Below are positions 7,697 to 14,970 of a stretch of DNA of 64,000 nucleotides, in pieces. The notes below the pieces were generated by a model that was not told where the DNA came from, did no database searches, and saw nothing but the letters and a program-made list of their open reading frames with translations. This stretch comes from Verrucosispora sp. WMMD573 (GTDB lineage Bacteria; Actinomycetota; Actinomycetes; Mycobacteriales; Micromonosporaceae), in the NCBI RefSeq assembly GCF_027497175.1, contig NZ_CP114901.1, forward strand, positions 1,736,001 through 1,800,000, in the 5' to 3' direction. The position numbers and the translations under genes were made by a program. How positions within the stretch are numbered: the first letter of the stretch is position 1; every line of letters begins with the position of its first letter.

Positions 7697-8550
7697 TGCC
7701 GGAACTGTCCTGCTACACGACCGCCCTCGTCGATCATCTCGGACCGACCGCCGCGGACCGGCTCGCCGACTCGGTGCGTCTCTGGGTCCACCTCGACGCC
7801 CCGGACGGCGCGCTGGCCTTCTCCCACCACGACCGCGTCGACGACGGGGTGCTGGCGTACGCGTCCACCGGCGACTGGGCCACCGCTCGTGCGGCACTCG
7901 GCCGGCAGCTCGCCGAGCACGGCTCGGTGATCGTCGTGGGCAACACCTATCACCTGCCCTGGTCGCCGCAGCATCGATCACAGTCGGTCAGCCACTGGTT
8001 TGTCCTGAAAGAGCACCGGGACGGTCGGTGGCGGGTGAGTGACCGGTTCGCCGCGCTGCTGCCCGCCGGTGAACAGCGACCCTTCACGGGGTGGCTCGAC
8101 GACGACACGCTGCGGGCCGCGCTGACGCCGCTCGGCCGGCGTGACACGCACCAGCACAACCGGGACGTCTACGCATTGGGCGTCCCCACCGAGGTGGGCG
8201 ACCCCAGCCAGTACCGGTGGCTACGCCCCGGCGGCGGTGGAGAGGTCACGTGGCCGGGCGAGTGGCTGCGCGAGCCGGCGGCGGCGCTGGCCGGGCTGCG
8301 TGACCGGTTTGTCGCCGATGGGCAGGCCCTGGATCGGCACGCCGACGACCTGTGGGCGGCCGCCCGGCACCACGGTCACCGGCTGACCCGGCGCGGCGAA
8401 CCCACGCTGGCCGCCACCTGGGCTCAGCTACCCAAGGCGCTACGGTTCGCCGCCGACTCCGCCCGGCGCGGTCGCCCTCGGCACGGAGTGCTCACCGAGG
8501 CGTTCGACCGGCTCATCGAGCTGACGACCAGGACAGAGGTGTACCGATGA
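7693..8550 (+). CDS. BtrH-like cysteine acyltransferase 2
   Basis: 285-residue paralogue of the protein at 4865. The candidate triad is Cys7 (LSCYTTALVDHLG), His101 (QSVSHWFVL) and Asp117 (WRVSDRF). The block VVGNTYHLPW parallels VGDSYHMPW in the first copy. The Cys sits close to the N-terminus, so ATG 7693 (ATGA overlap) is preferred; ATG 7696 is an alternative. Two divergent copies suggest two acyl transfers, or one transferase and one cyclase/hydrolase. It is coupled to the flavin reductase downstream. I am confident of the paralogy and less sure of the function. Confidence 0.68.
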   Translation: MMPELSCYTTALVDHLGPTAADRLADSVRLWVHLDAPDGALAFSHHDRVDDGVLAYASTGDWATARAALGRQLAEHGSVIVVGNTYHLPWSPQHRSQSVSHWFVLKEHRDGRWRVSDRFAALLPAGEQRPFTGWLDDDTLRAALTPLGRRDTHQHNRDVYALGVPTEVGDPSQYRWLRPGGGGEVTWPGEWLREPAAALAGLRDRFVADGQALDRHADDLWAAARHHGHRLTRRGEPTLAATWAQLPKALRFAADSARRGRPRHGVLTEAFDRLIELTTRTEVYR

Positions 8551-9071
8551 TCAGCCTTGAGACGGCAGTCGACGAGCGGGCCTTTCGCACCGCCATGTCC
8601 CGGCTGGGCAAGTGCGTCGCGATCACGACCGCGCTCGGTCCCGGCGGCCCGGTGGGATGCACCACCACCTCGCTCATGTCGCTGTCGGTGGCGCCGCCGA
8701 GTGTGCTGCTGGCCTTTCGGACCGGTGGCCGTACCCTCGCCGACCTGCTCGCGGCCGGCCGCTTCGCGGTCAACGTGCTCTCCCGCGACCAGGACGCGCT
8801 GGTCCCCCGCTTCGCCGCCGGCAGCGCCCGGGACCGCTTCGACGCGGTGGAGTACCGCCTGCACCACGGCGTGCCACTACTGCGGGGCGTCGCCGTGACG
8901 ATGGTCTGCCAGCTACGCGAGTCCCTCACGGCCGTGGACCACACACTGGTCGTCGGCACCGTGTGCGAGCTGCGCACCGGCGCGGACGAGCCGCTGGTAC
9001 TCGTCGGTGGGCGACCGCACCGCGCCGTGCCCGAGGCCCCCGTACCGCCGGTCCCCGCCGGCAACTGCTGA
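8547..9071 (+). CDS. HpaC-like flavin reductase domain protein
   Basis: 174-residue flavin reductase-like protein (FMN-binding split barrel). The N-terminal pattern AMSRLGKCVAITTAL followed by GCTTTSLMSLSVAPPSVLLAF and the FAVNVLS segment is typical. It reduces free FMN or FAD with NAD(P)H for a partner monooxygenase. The only visible flavin partner in the operon is the acyl-CoA-dehydrogenase-like protein at 5979. ATG 8547 overlaps the previous stop. A 41-bp gap separates it from the adenylation gene. Confidence 0.88.
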   Translation: MISLETAVDERAFRTAMSRLGKCVAITTALGPGGPVGCTTTSLMSLSVAPPSVLLAFRTGGRTLADLLAAGRFAVNVLSRDQDALVPRFAAGSARDRFDAVEYRLHHGVPLLRGVAVTMVCQLRESLTAVDHTLVVGTVCELRTGADEPLVLVGGRPHRAVPEAPVPPVPAGNC

Positions 9072-9112
9072 TTGCGCCGATCCCCGCCGCCAACCGCTGA
9101 GCAGGAGGCCCC

Positions 9113-10681
9113 ATGTCCCCGCAACGACCCCGTGTAACGCACCGTCCCGACGAACGGTTCGACGAGTTTCTCCTCGCCGCGGCGCGTACGCTGCCGGAGA
9201 AGCCGGCCGTCGTGGAGTACGTCGACGGCGGCACCCGGCACACCACCTTCGGCGAGCTGGCCGCCGCCACCGAGCGCCACGCCGCCGCACTGGACCGGTA
9301 CGGCCTTGACGTCGGCGATCGGGTGATGGTGGTCTCGGACACCTCGGCGGAGGCCATCGCGCTCCTGCTGGCCTGCTCGTCGCGGGGGCTGCCGTTCGTG
9401 CCGGTGAGCCCGGAGACGCCGGCCGAGCGGCGGGCCGCGATCGCGGACCTCGCCGAACCCACGCTGTGCCTGTTCGCCACCCCGCCCGCCGACACCGGTC
9501 CCCGAGAAGGCTGGTTCGGACCCGACGGTATCCACGTGCCGATCCCGCCGGAGCCCCGGCCACGCCGGCGCCGGACGGTGACGCCGACCGACCCGGCCTA
9601 CATGATCTTCACCTCCGGAACCACCGGTCGACCGAAGGGCGTAGTGATGAGCCACCGGGCGGTGGTTTCCTTCTACCGTGGCATGCTCGCCGAGCGCATC
9701 GTCGCAGTAGATGACCGGGTGGCCTCCACTGCACCGCTCCAGTTCGACTTCTCGTTGCTCGACATCGGCCTGGCCCTGGGCAGCGGCGCGGCGGTCGTAC
9801 CGGTGCCGCGGACGCTGCTGCGCTGGCCCACCCGCTTCCTCAAGGTCCTGTGTACTACCCGGGCCACCCAGGTCAACGGCGTTCCGTCGATCTGGCGGCA
9901 GGCGCTGCGCCACGTTCCCGATCAGATCGCCGAGCTGACCGACCTGCGCGGCGTGCTGTTCTGCGGCGAGGACTTCCCGCTGCACGAGTTGCGCCTGCTT
10001 CAGCAGTTGCGTCCGGCGGCCCGGCTAATCAACTGCTACGGCGCGACCGAGTCGATGGCGGCCAGCTTCGCCGACGTGCCGAACCCGCTGCCCGAGGAGC
10101 TCGACCGGCTGTCGATCGGCTCTGGACACGTCGGCGCCGAGTTGCTTGTCGTACGGGAAGGCGAAGCGATCAAGGAGGTCGGTGCCGTCGGCGAGATGTA
10201 CCTGCGCAGCCCGGCGCTATTCTCCGGCTACTGGGGCGACGCCGAGGCGACCGCCGCCGCCCTCGTGCCCGACCCGGTCGAACCGCGCTCCGGCGACCGG
10301 GTGCTCCGCACCGGTGACCTGGCCTACCGGGGGGAGGACGGCGAGCTGCGGTTCTGCGGACGGGTTGATTCGCAGGTGCAGATCCGCGGCAACCGGGTGG
10401 AGTTGGCCGAGGTGCAGCGGCGGTTGCTCAAGTTTCCGGGTGTGGCCGAGGCCGTGGCAGTCGTGGTGACACCGCCGGATCGGGAGCCGGAGCTCGCCGC
10501 GTTCGTGGTTCTCGCCGCCGACGCGCCGCCGGTCGAGGAGAGCGACATCATGGCCTTTTGTCTGCGGTCGATGCCGTCGTACATGGCACCGAGCCGGATG
10601 CGCGTGGCCGATGCGCTGCCGGTCAACCAGCACGGCAAGACCGATCAGCGCAAGCTGCTCGCCGCGCTCATTGGGCAGTGA
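9113..10681 (+). CDS. Stand-alone amino-acid adenylation enzyme
   Basis: 522-residue AMP-forming ligase that activates an acid and loads it on a carrier protein. Core motifs in order: FTSGTTGRPKG (A3), FDFSLLDI (A4), NCYGATES (A5), RTGDLAYR (A7) and NQHGKTDQRK with the catalytic Lys (A10). The Asp in the A4 motif sits at the position that pairs with the alpha-amino group in NRPS adenylation domains, so an amino acid is the likely substrate. I do not assign which one. There is no fused carrier or condensation domain. A perfect AGGAGG at 9103-9108 precedes ATG 9113, so this gene is translated independently. It is convergent with the LysR gene, with 10 bp between stops. Confidence 0.9.
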   Translation: MSPQRPRVTHRPDERFDEFLLAAARTLPEKPAVVEYVDGGTRHTTFGELAAATERHAAALDRYGLDVGDRVMVVSDTSAEAIALLLACSSRGLPFVPVSPETPAERRAAIADLAEPTLCLFATPPADTGPREGWFGPDGIHVPIPPEPRPRRRRTVTPTDPAYMIFTSGTTGRPKGVVMSHRAVVSFYRGMLAERIVAVDDRVASTAPLQFDFSLLDIGLALGSGAAVVPVPRTLLRWPTRFLKVLCTTRATQVNGVPSIWRQALRHVPDQIAELTDLRGVLFCGEDFPLHELRLLQQLRPAARLINCYGATESMAASFADVPNPLPEELDRLSIGSGHVGAELLVVREGEAIKEVGAVGEMYLRSPALFSGYWGDAEATAAALVPDPVEPRSGDRVLRTGDLAYRGEDGELRFCGRVDSQVQIRGNRVELAEVQRRLLKFPGVAEAVAVVVTPPDREPELAAFVVLAADAPPVEESDIMAFCLRSMPSYMAPSRMRVADALPVNQHGKTDQRKLLAALIGQ

Positions 10682-10691
10682 CGGGGCAACT

Positions 10692-11573
10692 TTAGTCCTC
10701 CCGGATCACCTGTTCGGCGGCGGCGAGCACGACCTGCAAGGCGGTGTGGGGCATGCTACCGCGCCGCCACACCGCCTGGGTGAACGTCTGGATCGGCGGT
10801 CTCCAGGGCACCTTGCGCAGGACGCCTGCTGCGATATCCCGGGACACTGCTACCTCGGGTAGCAGCCCGGCGCCCACCCCGTTCGCGACGCTGCGCTTGA
10901 CCGCCTCCAACGAATTCAGTTTCAACATTCGGCGGGGTGGGGCCGGGAAGGGCTTGCCCTGGAGCGGGAAGGTCAGGCAGTGCCGGGAGTCGACGTCGGA
11001 GCAGACCAGCATCGTGCTGAAGATGTCCTCAGTGTCGGCGGGCTGGCCGGGACCGTTCTCCGGCGCTGCCACCAATGCCAGAGGTTCCGGCCGGAGAATG
11101 CTGAATTCGAGATCCTCGTGGGACTGCTCTACCCCGATCAGAAAGGCGCAGTCCAACTGCCCGTCGCAGAGGCGGCTCAGGGCGTCCTGCGGCTCTAAAG
11201 AATGCAGTGAAAAATCAATCTTCGGATAGCGTACGCATAGGTATTCGATCAGCGGCAGCAGTCGGTGGTTGGTCAGAGTCTCCGGTGATCCCACGCTCAC
11301 CCGTCCGTGGGGCTCACTGGGGACAGCGACCGCCTGTTGTGCCTCCTCCGCCAACCGGACGATCTCGCGGGCATAGGGGAGGAGAGTTCGACCGCTCGTG
11401 GTGGGCCGGACCCGGCCGGGCATCCGCTCCAAGAGGACCGCATCGAGGGACCGCTCCAGAGTCTTGATCCGATGGGTGATCGTGGGTTGGCTCACTCCCA
11501 ACCGGACCGCCGCCCCGGTGAAACTTCCGGTGTCCACCGTGGTTAGGAGCGCCCGTAGTTGACGAATTTCCAC
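10692..11573 (-). CDS. LysR-family transcriptional regulator
   Basis: 293-residue LysR regulator. The N-terminal winged helix-turn-helix is clear (LRALLTTVDTGSFTGAAVRLGVSQPTITHRIKTLE), followed by a periplasmic-binding-type effector domain. I chose GTG 11571-11573 because GGGAG lies 6 nt upstream and the domain starts four residues later; the longer frame to 11651 adds 26 non-homologous residues. It probably controls the adjacent biosynthetic operon, and its ligand may be a pathway intermediate. The 300-bp gap to the VOC gene at 11876 contains its own promoter. Confidence 0.92.
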   Translation of the reverse strand: MEIRQLRALLTTVDTGSFTGAAVRLGVSQPTITHRIKTLERSLDAVLLERMPGRVRPTTSGRTLLPYAREIVRLAEEAQQAVAVPSEPHGRVSVGSPETLTNHRLLPLIEYLCVRYPKIDFSLHSLEPQDALSRLCDGQLDCAFLIGVEQSHEDLEFSILRPEPLALVAAPENGPGQPADTEDIFSTMLVCSDVDSRHCLTFPLQGKPFPAPPRRMLKLNSLEAVKRSVANGVGAGLLPEVAVSRDIAAGVLRKVPWRPPIQTFTQAVWRRGSMPHTALQVVLAAAEQVIRED

Positions 11574-11875
11574 AGCATTCTCCCGCAGCGCGAACCATGC
11601 CCGGATGTGCCGAGCGTCGACCGAAAACCGATATTTTGCTGAAATTGGCAAGTGGCTTTTTCAAGGCGATGGTGTAACGCGCCCGGCAATTGCCATGTGT
11701 AAATATTTCATGACCGACCGTAGCACTTGCGATTCGGACGCTGCAAGAGCCAGATTGAAGTTTAAGTGGCGAAGAATCGGGTAACGTGCGCTCGCGTCGG
11801 CTGATGTGGGGCCACGAGTGTCTGCCGTGCTCCTTTGACCATCTTGGTGCAGAATGGGCGTTGGAGGTGATCGAT

Positions 11876-12304
11876 GTGGCTGACCGGGAAAACGTCCTGA
11901 AGCTGTGTCAGGTGGTACTCGACTGCACCGATGCCAGGTCGCTCGCGGAGTTCTATCGGTCGCTATTGAGCTTGGTGTATGGTCCCGGCGACGAGCCGCC
12001 GGGGCCGGGGCGGGCCGACGAGCGCGGCGGCGACTGGCTCGTGCTGAGGACCGCCGAAGGCGCCCCCCAGCTGGCCTTCCAGCAGGTGGACCAGTTGCCG
12101 GCACCGACCTGGCCGAACGGTTCGGTGCCGCAGCAGCTGCATCTGGATCTCAGCGTGACTTCGATCGAGGAGCTAAAGGCGCAGCACGAGCGGGTGTTAG
12201 CTCTCGGGGGTCGGCTGTTGTCCGACCAGAAGAACGGCCCCGACGAACCCTTCCGGGTCTACGCGGACCCGGCCGGACATCCGTTCTGCATCTTCGTCGC
12301 CTGA
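11876..12304 (+). CDS. VOC / glyoxalase-like domain protein
   Basis: 142-residue protein of the vicinal oxygen chelate superfamily. It has the N-terminal VVLDCTDARSLAEFYRSLLSL block and the C-terminal RVYADPAGHPFCIF block typical of actinobacterial glyoxalase-like proteins. Its role could be a resistance or binding protein for a small molecule, or an isomerase or dioxygenase. GTG 11876 is preceded by GGAGGTGA at 11863-11870 with 5-nt spacing. It is not overlapped with the cluster and may be its self-protection gene or an unrelated flank. Confidence 0.85.
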   Translation: MADRENVLKLCQVVLDCTDARSLAEFYRSLLSLVYGPGDEPPGPGRADERGGDWLVLRTAEGAPQLAFQQVDQLPAPTWPNGSVPQQLHLDLSVTSIEELKAQHERVLALGGRLLSDQKNGPDEPFRVYADPAGHPFCIFVA

Positions 12305-12318
12305 GCTGAGGAGGATTC

Positions 12319-12347
12319 GGGGCCGCCCCAGCGACCGGGGCGGCCCC
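12319..12347 (+). terminator. Perfect GC-rich hairpin after the VOC gene
   Basis: GGGGCCGCCCC at 12319-12329 pairs perfectly with GGGGCGGCCCC at 12337-12347 across a 7-nt loop, starting 14 bp after the VOC stop. There is no T-run, as is common in actinomycete terminators. It marks the right limit of the recognisable cluster before the mobile region. Confidence 0.75.
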
Positions 12348-12429
12348 GTCCGTGCAACGAGGCCGTACTGAGTGGTGGTGAAGGAGGCGCGCACCTGGAC
12401 GTTGTTCCCCACGCCTTACGCTGCCAGCC

Positions 12430-12786
12430 AGGCGGCCAGTGTGCGAGCGCAGCCGCCCGCGAGCGGTCACAGTTGTCGCCGACAGGCGACAGTCAGGTCG
12501 TACGTCTTTCTTGAGGCGTACGGCTGGGTATCGCGGGCTCTGGGCCGTGAGGAATTCCTCGATGTCGAACAGGGGTAGGGGATCCGGCATCGGCTCGTGG
12601 TCGGGCAATGCTCGCAGCGAGTTGCGGTGTTCGAAGAAGGGGGCGAGGTCGCTGGGGTACCGGTGGGGGTCGACGCCGGCGAAGGTGCCGGCGGTCCGGG
12701 CGCGCTTCAGTAGGGCGCGCCAGTGGTCGATGGGCCAGGTCGACGGATTCGACGCCGTGGCAGAACAGCGCCAGGTGCAGCAGTGG
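12430..12786 (-). pseudogene. Degraded, frameshifted gene remnant next to integrase 1
   Basis: Just downstream of the broken gene at 12787 the minus strand reads LLHLALFCHGVESVDL in one frame. It then continues coherently in another frame as DHWRALLKRARTAGTFAGVDP...DLAPFFEHRNSLRALPDHEPMPDPLPLFDIEEF, fading at about 12500. Codon bias and sequence character change frame near 12740. No function recognised. It looks like an accessory gene of an integrative element that has decayed, or one hit by sequencing indels. Confidence 0.5.
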
Positions 12787-13160
12787 TCAGCGGTTGAGGT
12801 AGGAGGCTAGGCCGCCGAGTTCTTCGCTGGCGATGAACACCGACCGCACGTTGAGGATGGCTTCCTCGACGTGGGCGGGGCAGCCCCACGCGGAGTCGCC
12901 CCACGAGTCGGCGATCTTGATCTCGGCCGACGCGGTACACCCTCGGGTGCCGCCGAGCTGGCAGTGCTTGGGGCGCGGCGTGGCAACCTGCGCGGCAGCG
13001 GCGGCGCGCATCGGGCGGCGAGTTCCGCAGCAGCGGCGGCGCGCTGCTCGGCCTCGGCGCGCAGTTTCCGCTCCGCGCGTACCGCCTTGGCCAGTTCGTC
13101 GCGGGCTGACTTGGCGCGTGCTTCGGCTGCTTGAACGGTTTCAACCAGTCGTTGCAACAC
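12787..13160 (-). pseudogene. Frameshifted coiled-coil accessory gene of an integrative element
   Basis: Starting at GTG 13158-13160, the frame encodes an Ala/Glu-rich coiled coil (RLVETVQAAEARAKSARDEL and following). It loses coherence near 13015, where a different frame takes over and reads ASAEIKIADSWGDSAWGCPA then SVFIASEELGGLASYLNR to the stop at 12787. The two parts would form a protein of about 125 residues if one base were added or removed in the GCGGCAGCGG-rich stretch at 13000-13020. It may be a true pseudogene or an indel error in a repetitive run. Function unknown. Confidence 0.55.
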
Positions 13161-13247
13161 AACTATCCTGAATGGACGATAACAGATGGTTAACCTCGGT
13201 CTCCCATTTGAACGTCGGTTCATAGCTGCTGCTCGATTAATGGCGAT

Positions 13248-14561
13248 TTAAGCCTGGGACGCTGCACCCAAATTCAACCTGACACGGGCGTGGGACCGGA
13301 GCAACTCTGCCGTCGCGGTCACCGCCTTCTGCGCCAACTCCCGGAACACCGTCCAATACGTGTCCGCGGTCGTGACCGCGCTGGAGTGGCCCAGGTCATG
13401 CTGGATCACCTTGAGCTCGACCCCGGCCGCGCCGGCCAGGCTGGCTGCGCCGTGCCGCAGGTCGTGTAGCCGGACGGGCGGCAGCCCGAGCTTACGGACC
13501 AAAGTGTGGAAGCGGCGGGTGAGCCAGTCTGGCCGTATGGGCCGGCCGTCTGGGCGGGTGAACAGGTAGTCATGCGGGTTGCGTGCGGTCCCGGCGAACC
13601 GGTCCCGTTGCCACTGGCGCTGCTTGCGCAGCAGCTGGTTGGTGAACTCGTCCAACGCCAGCGTTCGCACGCCAGCGGCGGACTTCGGCGGCCCGAGGTG
13701 CGTCTTGCCGTCGACGATCAGCAGTTGCCGTTGCACGCTGAGCTCGCGGTGGGGCACGTCCAGGTCGGTGCCGCGTACCGCGACGGCCTCGCCTCGGCGC
13801 AGCCCACGTAGAGAGATCAGCCACCACAGCGGGAACAACGGATCCTCCCGCACCCCGTCAAGGAACTTCGCGGCGTGCTCAACCTCCCAGATCGCGACCG
13901 GCGGCTTGACACCGGTGGCCCGCCACAGCTTCTCGCGCTCCCGGGTCCAGGCCACCGCCAGCGGCCGGGCACCTCGCGGCAGGCGCAGCCGCCACGCCGC
14001 GTTCGTCGAGACCAGGCCCTGCCGGCGGGCCTCGCTCAGCGCGCTGCGCAGCACCGAGACCACCCGGTGCACCGTGCCCGGCGCGATCAGATCACCGTCG
14101 GCTACTTCCTGCCGGCTGATCGCGTCGACCGCCCGCTGCACAGTCTTGACCCCGCGCTGGCCGTCTAGGTCCGCCACCCGGAACCGGCCCAGCCAGGGGA
14201 TCAGATGTCTGCGGGCCACCGACCGGTACGCCCGCAGCGTCGACGGACGCAGCCGATCCTCCGACAGCGACAGCCAGTACTCCAACCACCGCTTCATCAT
14301 CCAGGTCTCGGCCATGGCGTCCGGACCGTCCAAGTCGAGGACCTCGGCCAAGCCCTGCTCAGCCGCTGCCCGGGTCAGGAACCCTCCCCGCCGCAGCCGC
14401 TTCTGCCGGCCATCCGGGCCGGGCACATGCGCGTCGTAGTACCAGCGACCATGACCCGGCTGGCCGCGCCGCGGGCACTGGGCGCCCACCTGCCGGCCGG
14501 TCTCGGCCGACCGGCACGCACACCGTGGGAAAACCGTGCCGTTGCTGGTGGCGGCGGTCAT
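13248..14561 (-). CDS. Tyrosine recombinase / phage-type integrase 1
   Basis: 437-residue site-specific recombinase. The N-terminal CxCR...CPRRGQPGHG block and arm-binding region are followed by a SAM-like core-binding domain. The catalytic domain has Arg in SLRGLRRGEA, HDLRHGAAS, DLGHSSAV and the nucleophile Tyr in ADTYWTVF. ATG 14561 has AGGTGG 5 nt upstream; ATG 14579 is the longer alternative. It lies 260 bp from the 3' end of tRNA-Lys, the usual place for an integrase whose attachment site is that tRNA. The genes beyond it (12430-13160) are broken, so element 1 is probably a relic. Confidence 0.92.
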   Translation of the reverse strand: MTAATSNGTVFPRCACRSAETGRQVGAQCPRRGQPGHGRWYYDAHVPGPDGRQKRLRRGGFLTRAAAEQGLAEVLDLDGPDAMAETWMMKRWLEYWLSLSEDRLRPSTLRAYRSVARRHLIPWLGRFRVADLDGQRGVKTVQRAVDAISRQEVADGDLIAPGTVHRVVSVLRSALSEARRQGLVSTNAAWRLRLPRGARPLAVAWTREREKLWRATGVKPPVAIWEVEHAAKFLDGVREDPLFPLWWLISLRGLRRGEAVAVRGTDLDVPHRELSVQRQLLIVDGKTHLGPPKSAAGVRTLALDEFTNQLLRKQRQWQRDRFAGTARNPHDYLFTRPDGRPIRPDWLTRRFHTLVRKLGLPPVRLHDLRHGAASLAGAAGVELKVIQHDLGHSSAVTTADTYWTVFRELAQKAVTATAELLRSHARVRLNLGAASQA

Positions 14562-14836
14562 CGTGACCACCTGCCGCATGCGCGGACCGGCAGGGCGCCC
14601 TCGCCGCCGGCTCTGTTCAAGCCCTTGAACAGGTAAAACTCAACATTACTTCGGTAGACCAAAAGTTTCTCTTCCTAGCTCAAAGGCCAGTCCTGAAAAC
14701 TTTCAATCCTTACGTCCGAAATCCGAGCTTCCGGCGATCCGCCACGACCAACAGCATGGGGCTTGACCGTGCCCCACATGTGCCTCACATCCTCCACGTG
14801 GGAGGTTGATGCTCAGCTATATTCCCTGTTGGGAAG

Positions 14837-14911
14837 TGGTGGGCCGCCAGGGACTCGAACCCTGAACCTATGGATTAAAAGTCCACAGCTCTGCCATTGA
14901 GCTAGCGGCCC
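14837..14911 (-). tRNA. tRNA-Lys (anticodon TTT), complete
   Basis: The minus strand folds as a full tRNA. The 7-bp acceptor stem pairs GGGCCGC (14905-14911) with GCGGCCC (14841-14847). The anticodon loop is CTTTTAA with anticodon TTT, and the T arm is CAGGG-TTCGAGT-CCCTG. Discriminator A14840 is followed by an encoded CCA (14839-14837). This is the intact copy; two half copies lie at 15272 and 30071. Confidence 0.95.
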
Positions 14912-14970
14912 GTATCAGACACGATACCGGACCTCAGCAGAGTCACCCGTCCGCCGGGCGCCCTTGCCAA

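Noticed and set aside
14837..14911. tRNA-Lys as part of a CRISPR- or phage-encoded tRNA cluster
   Set aside because: Only one complete tRNA is present; the other two pieces are attachment half-sites of the same gene.
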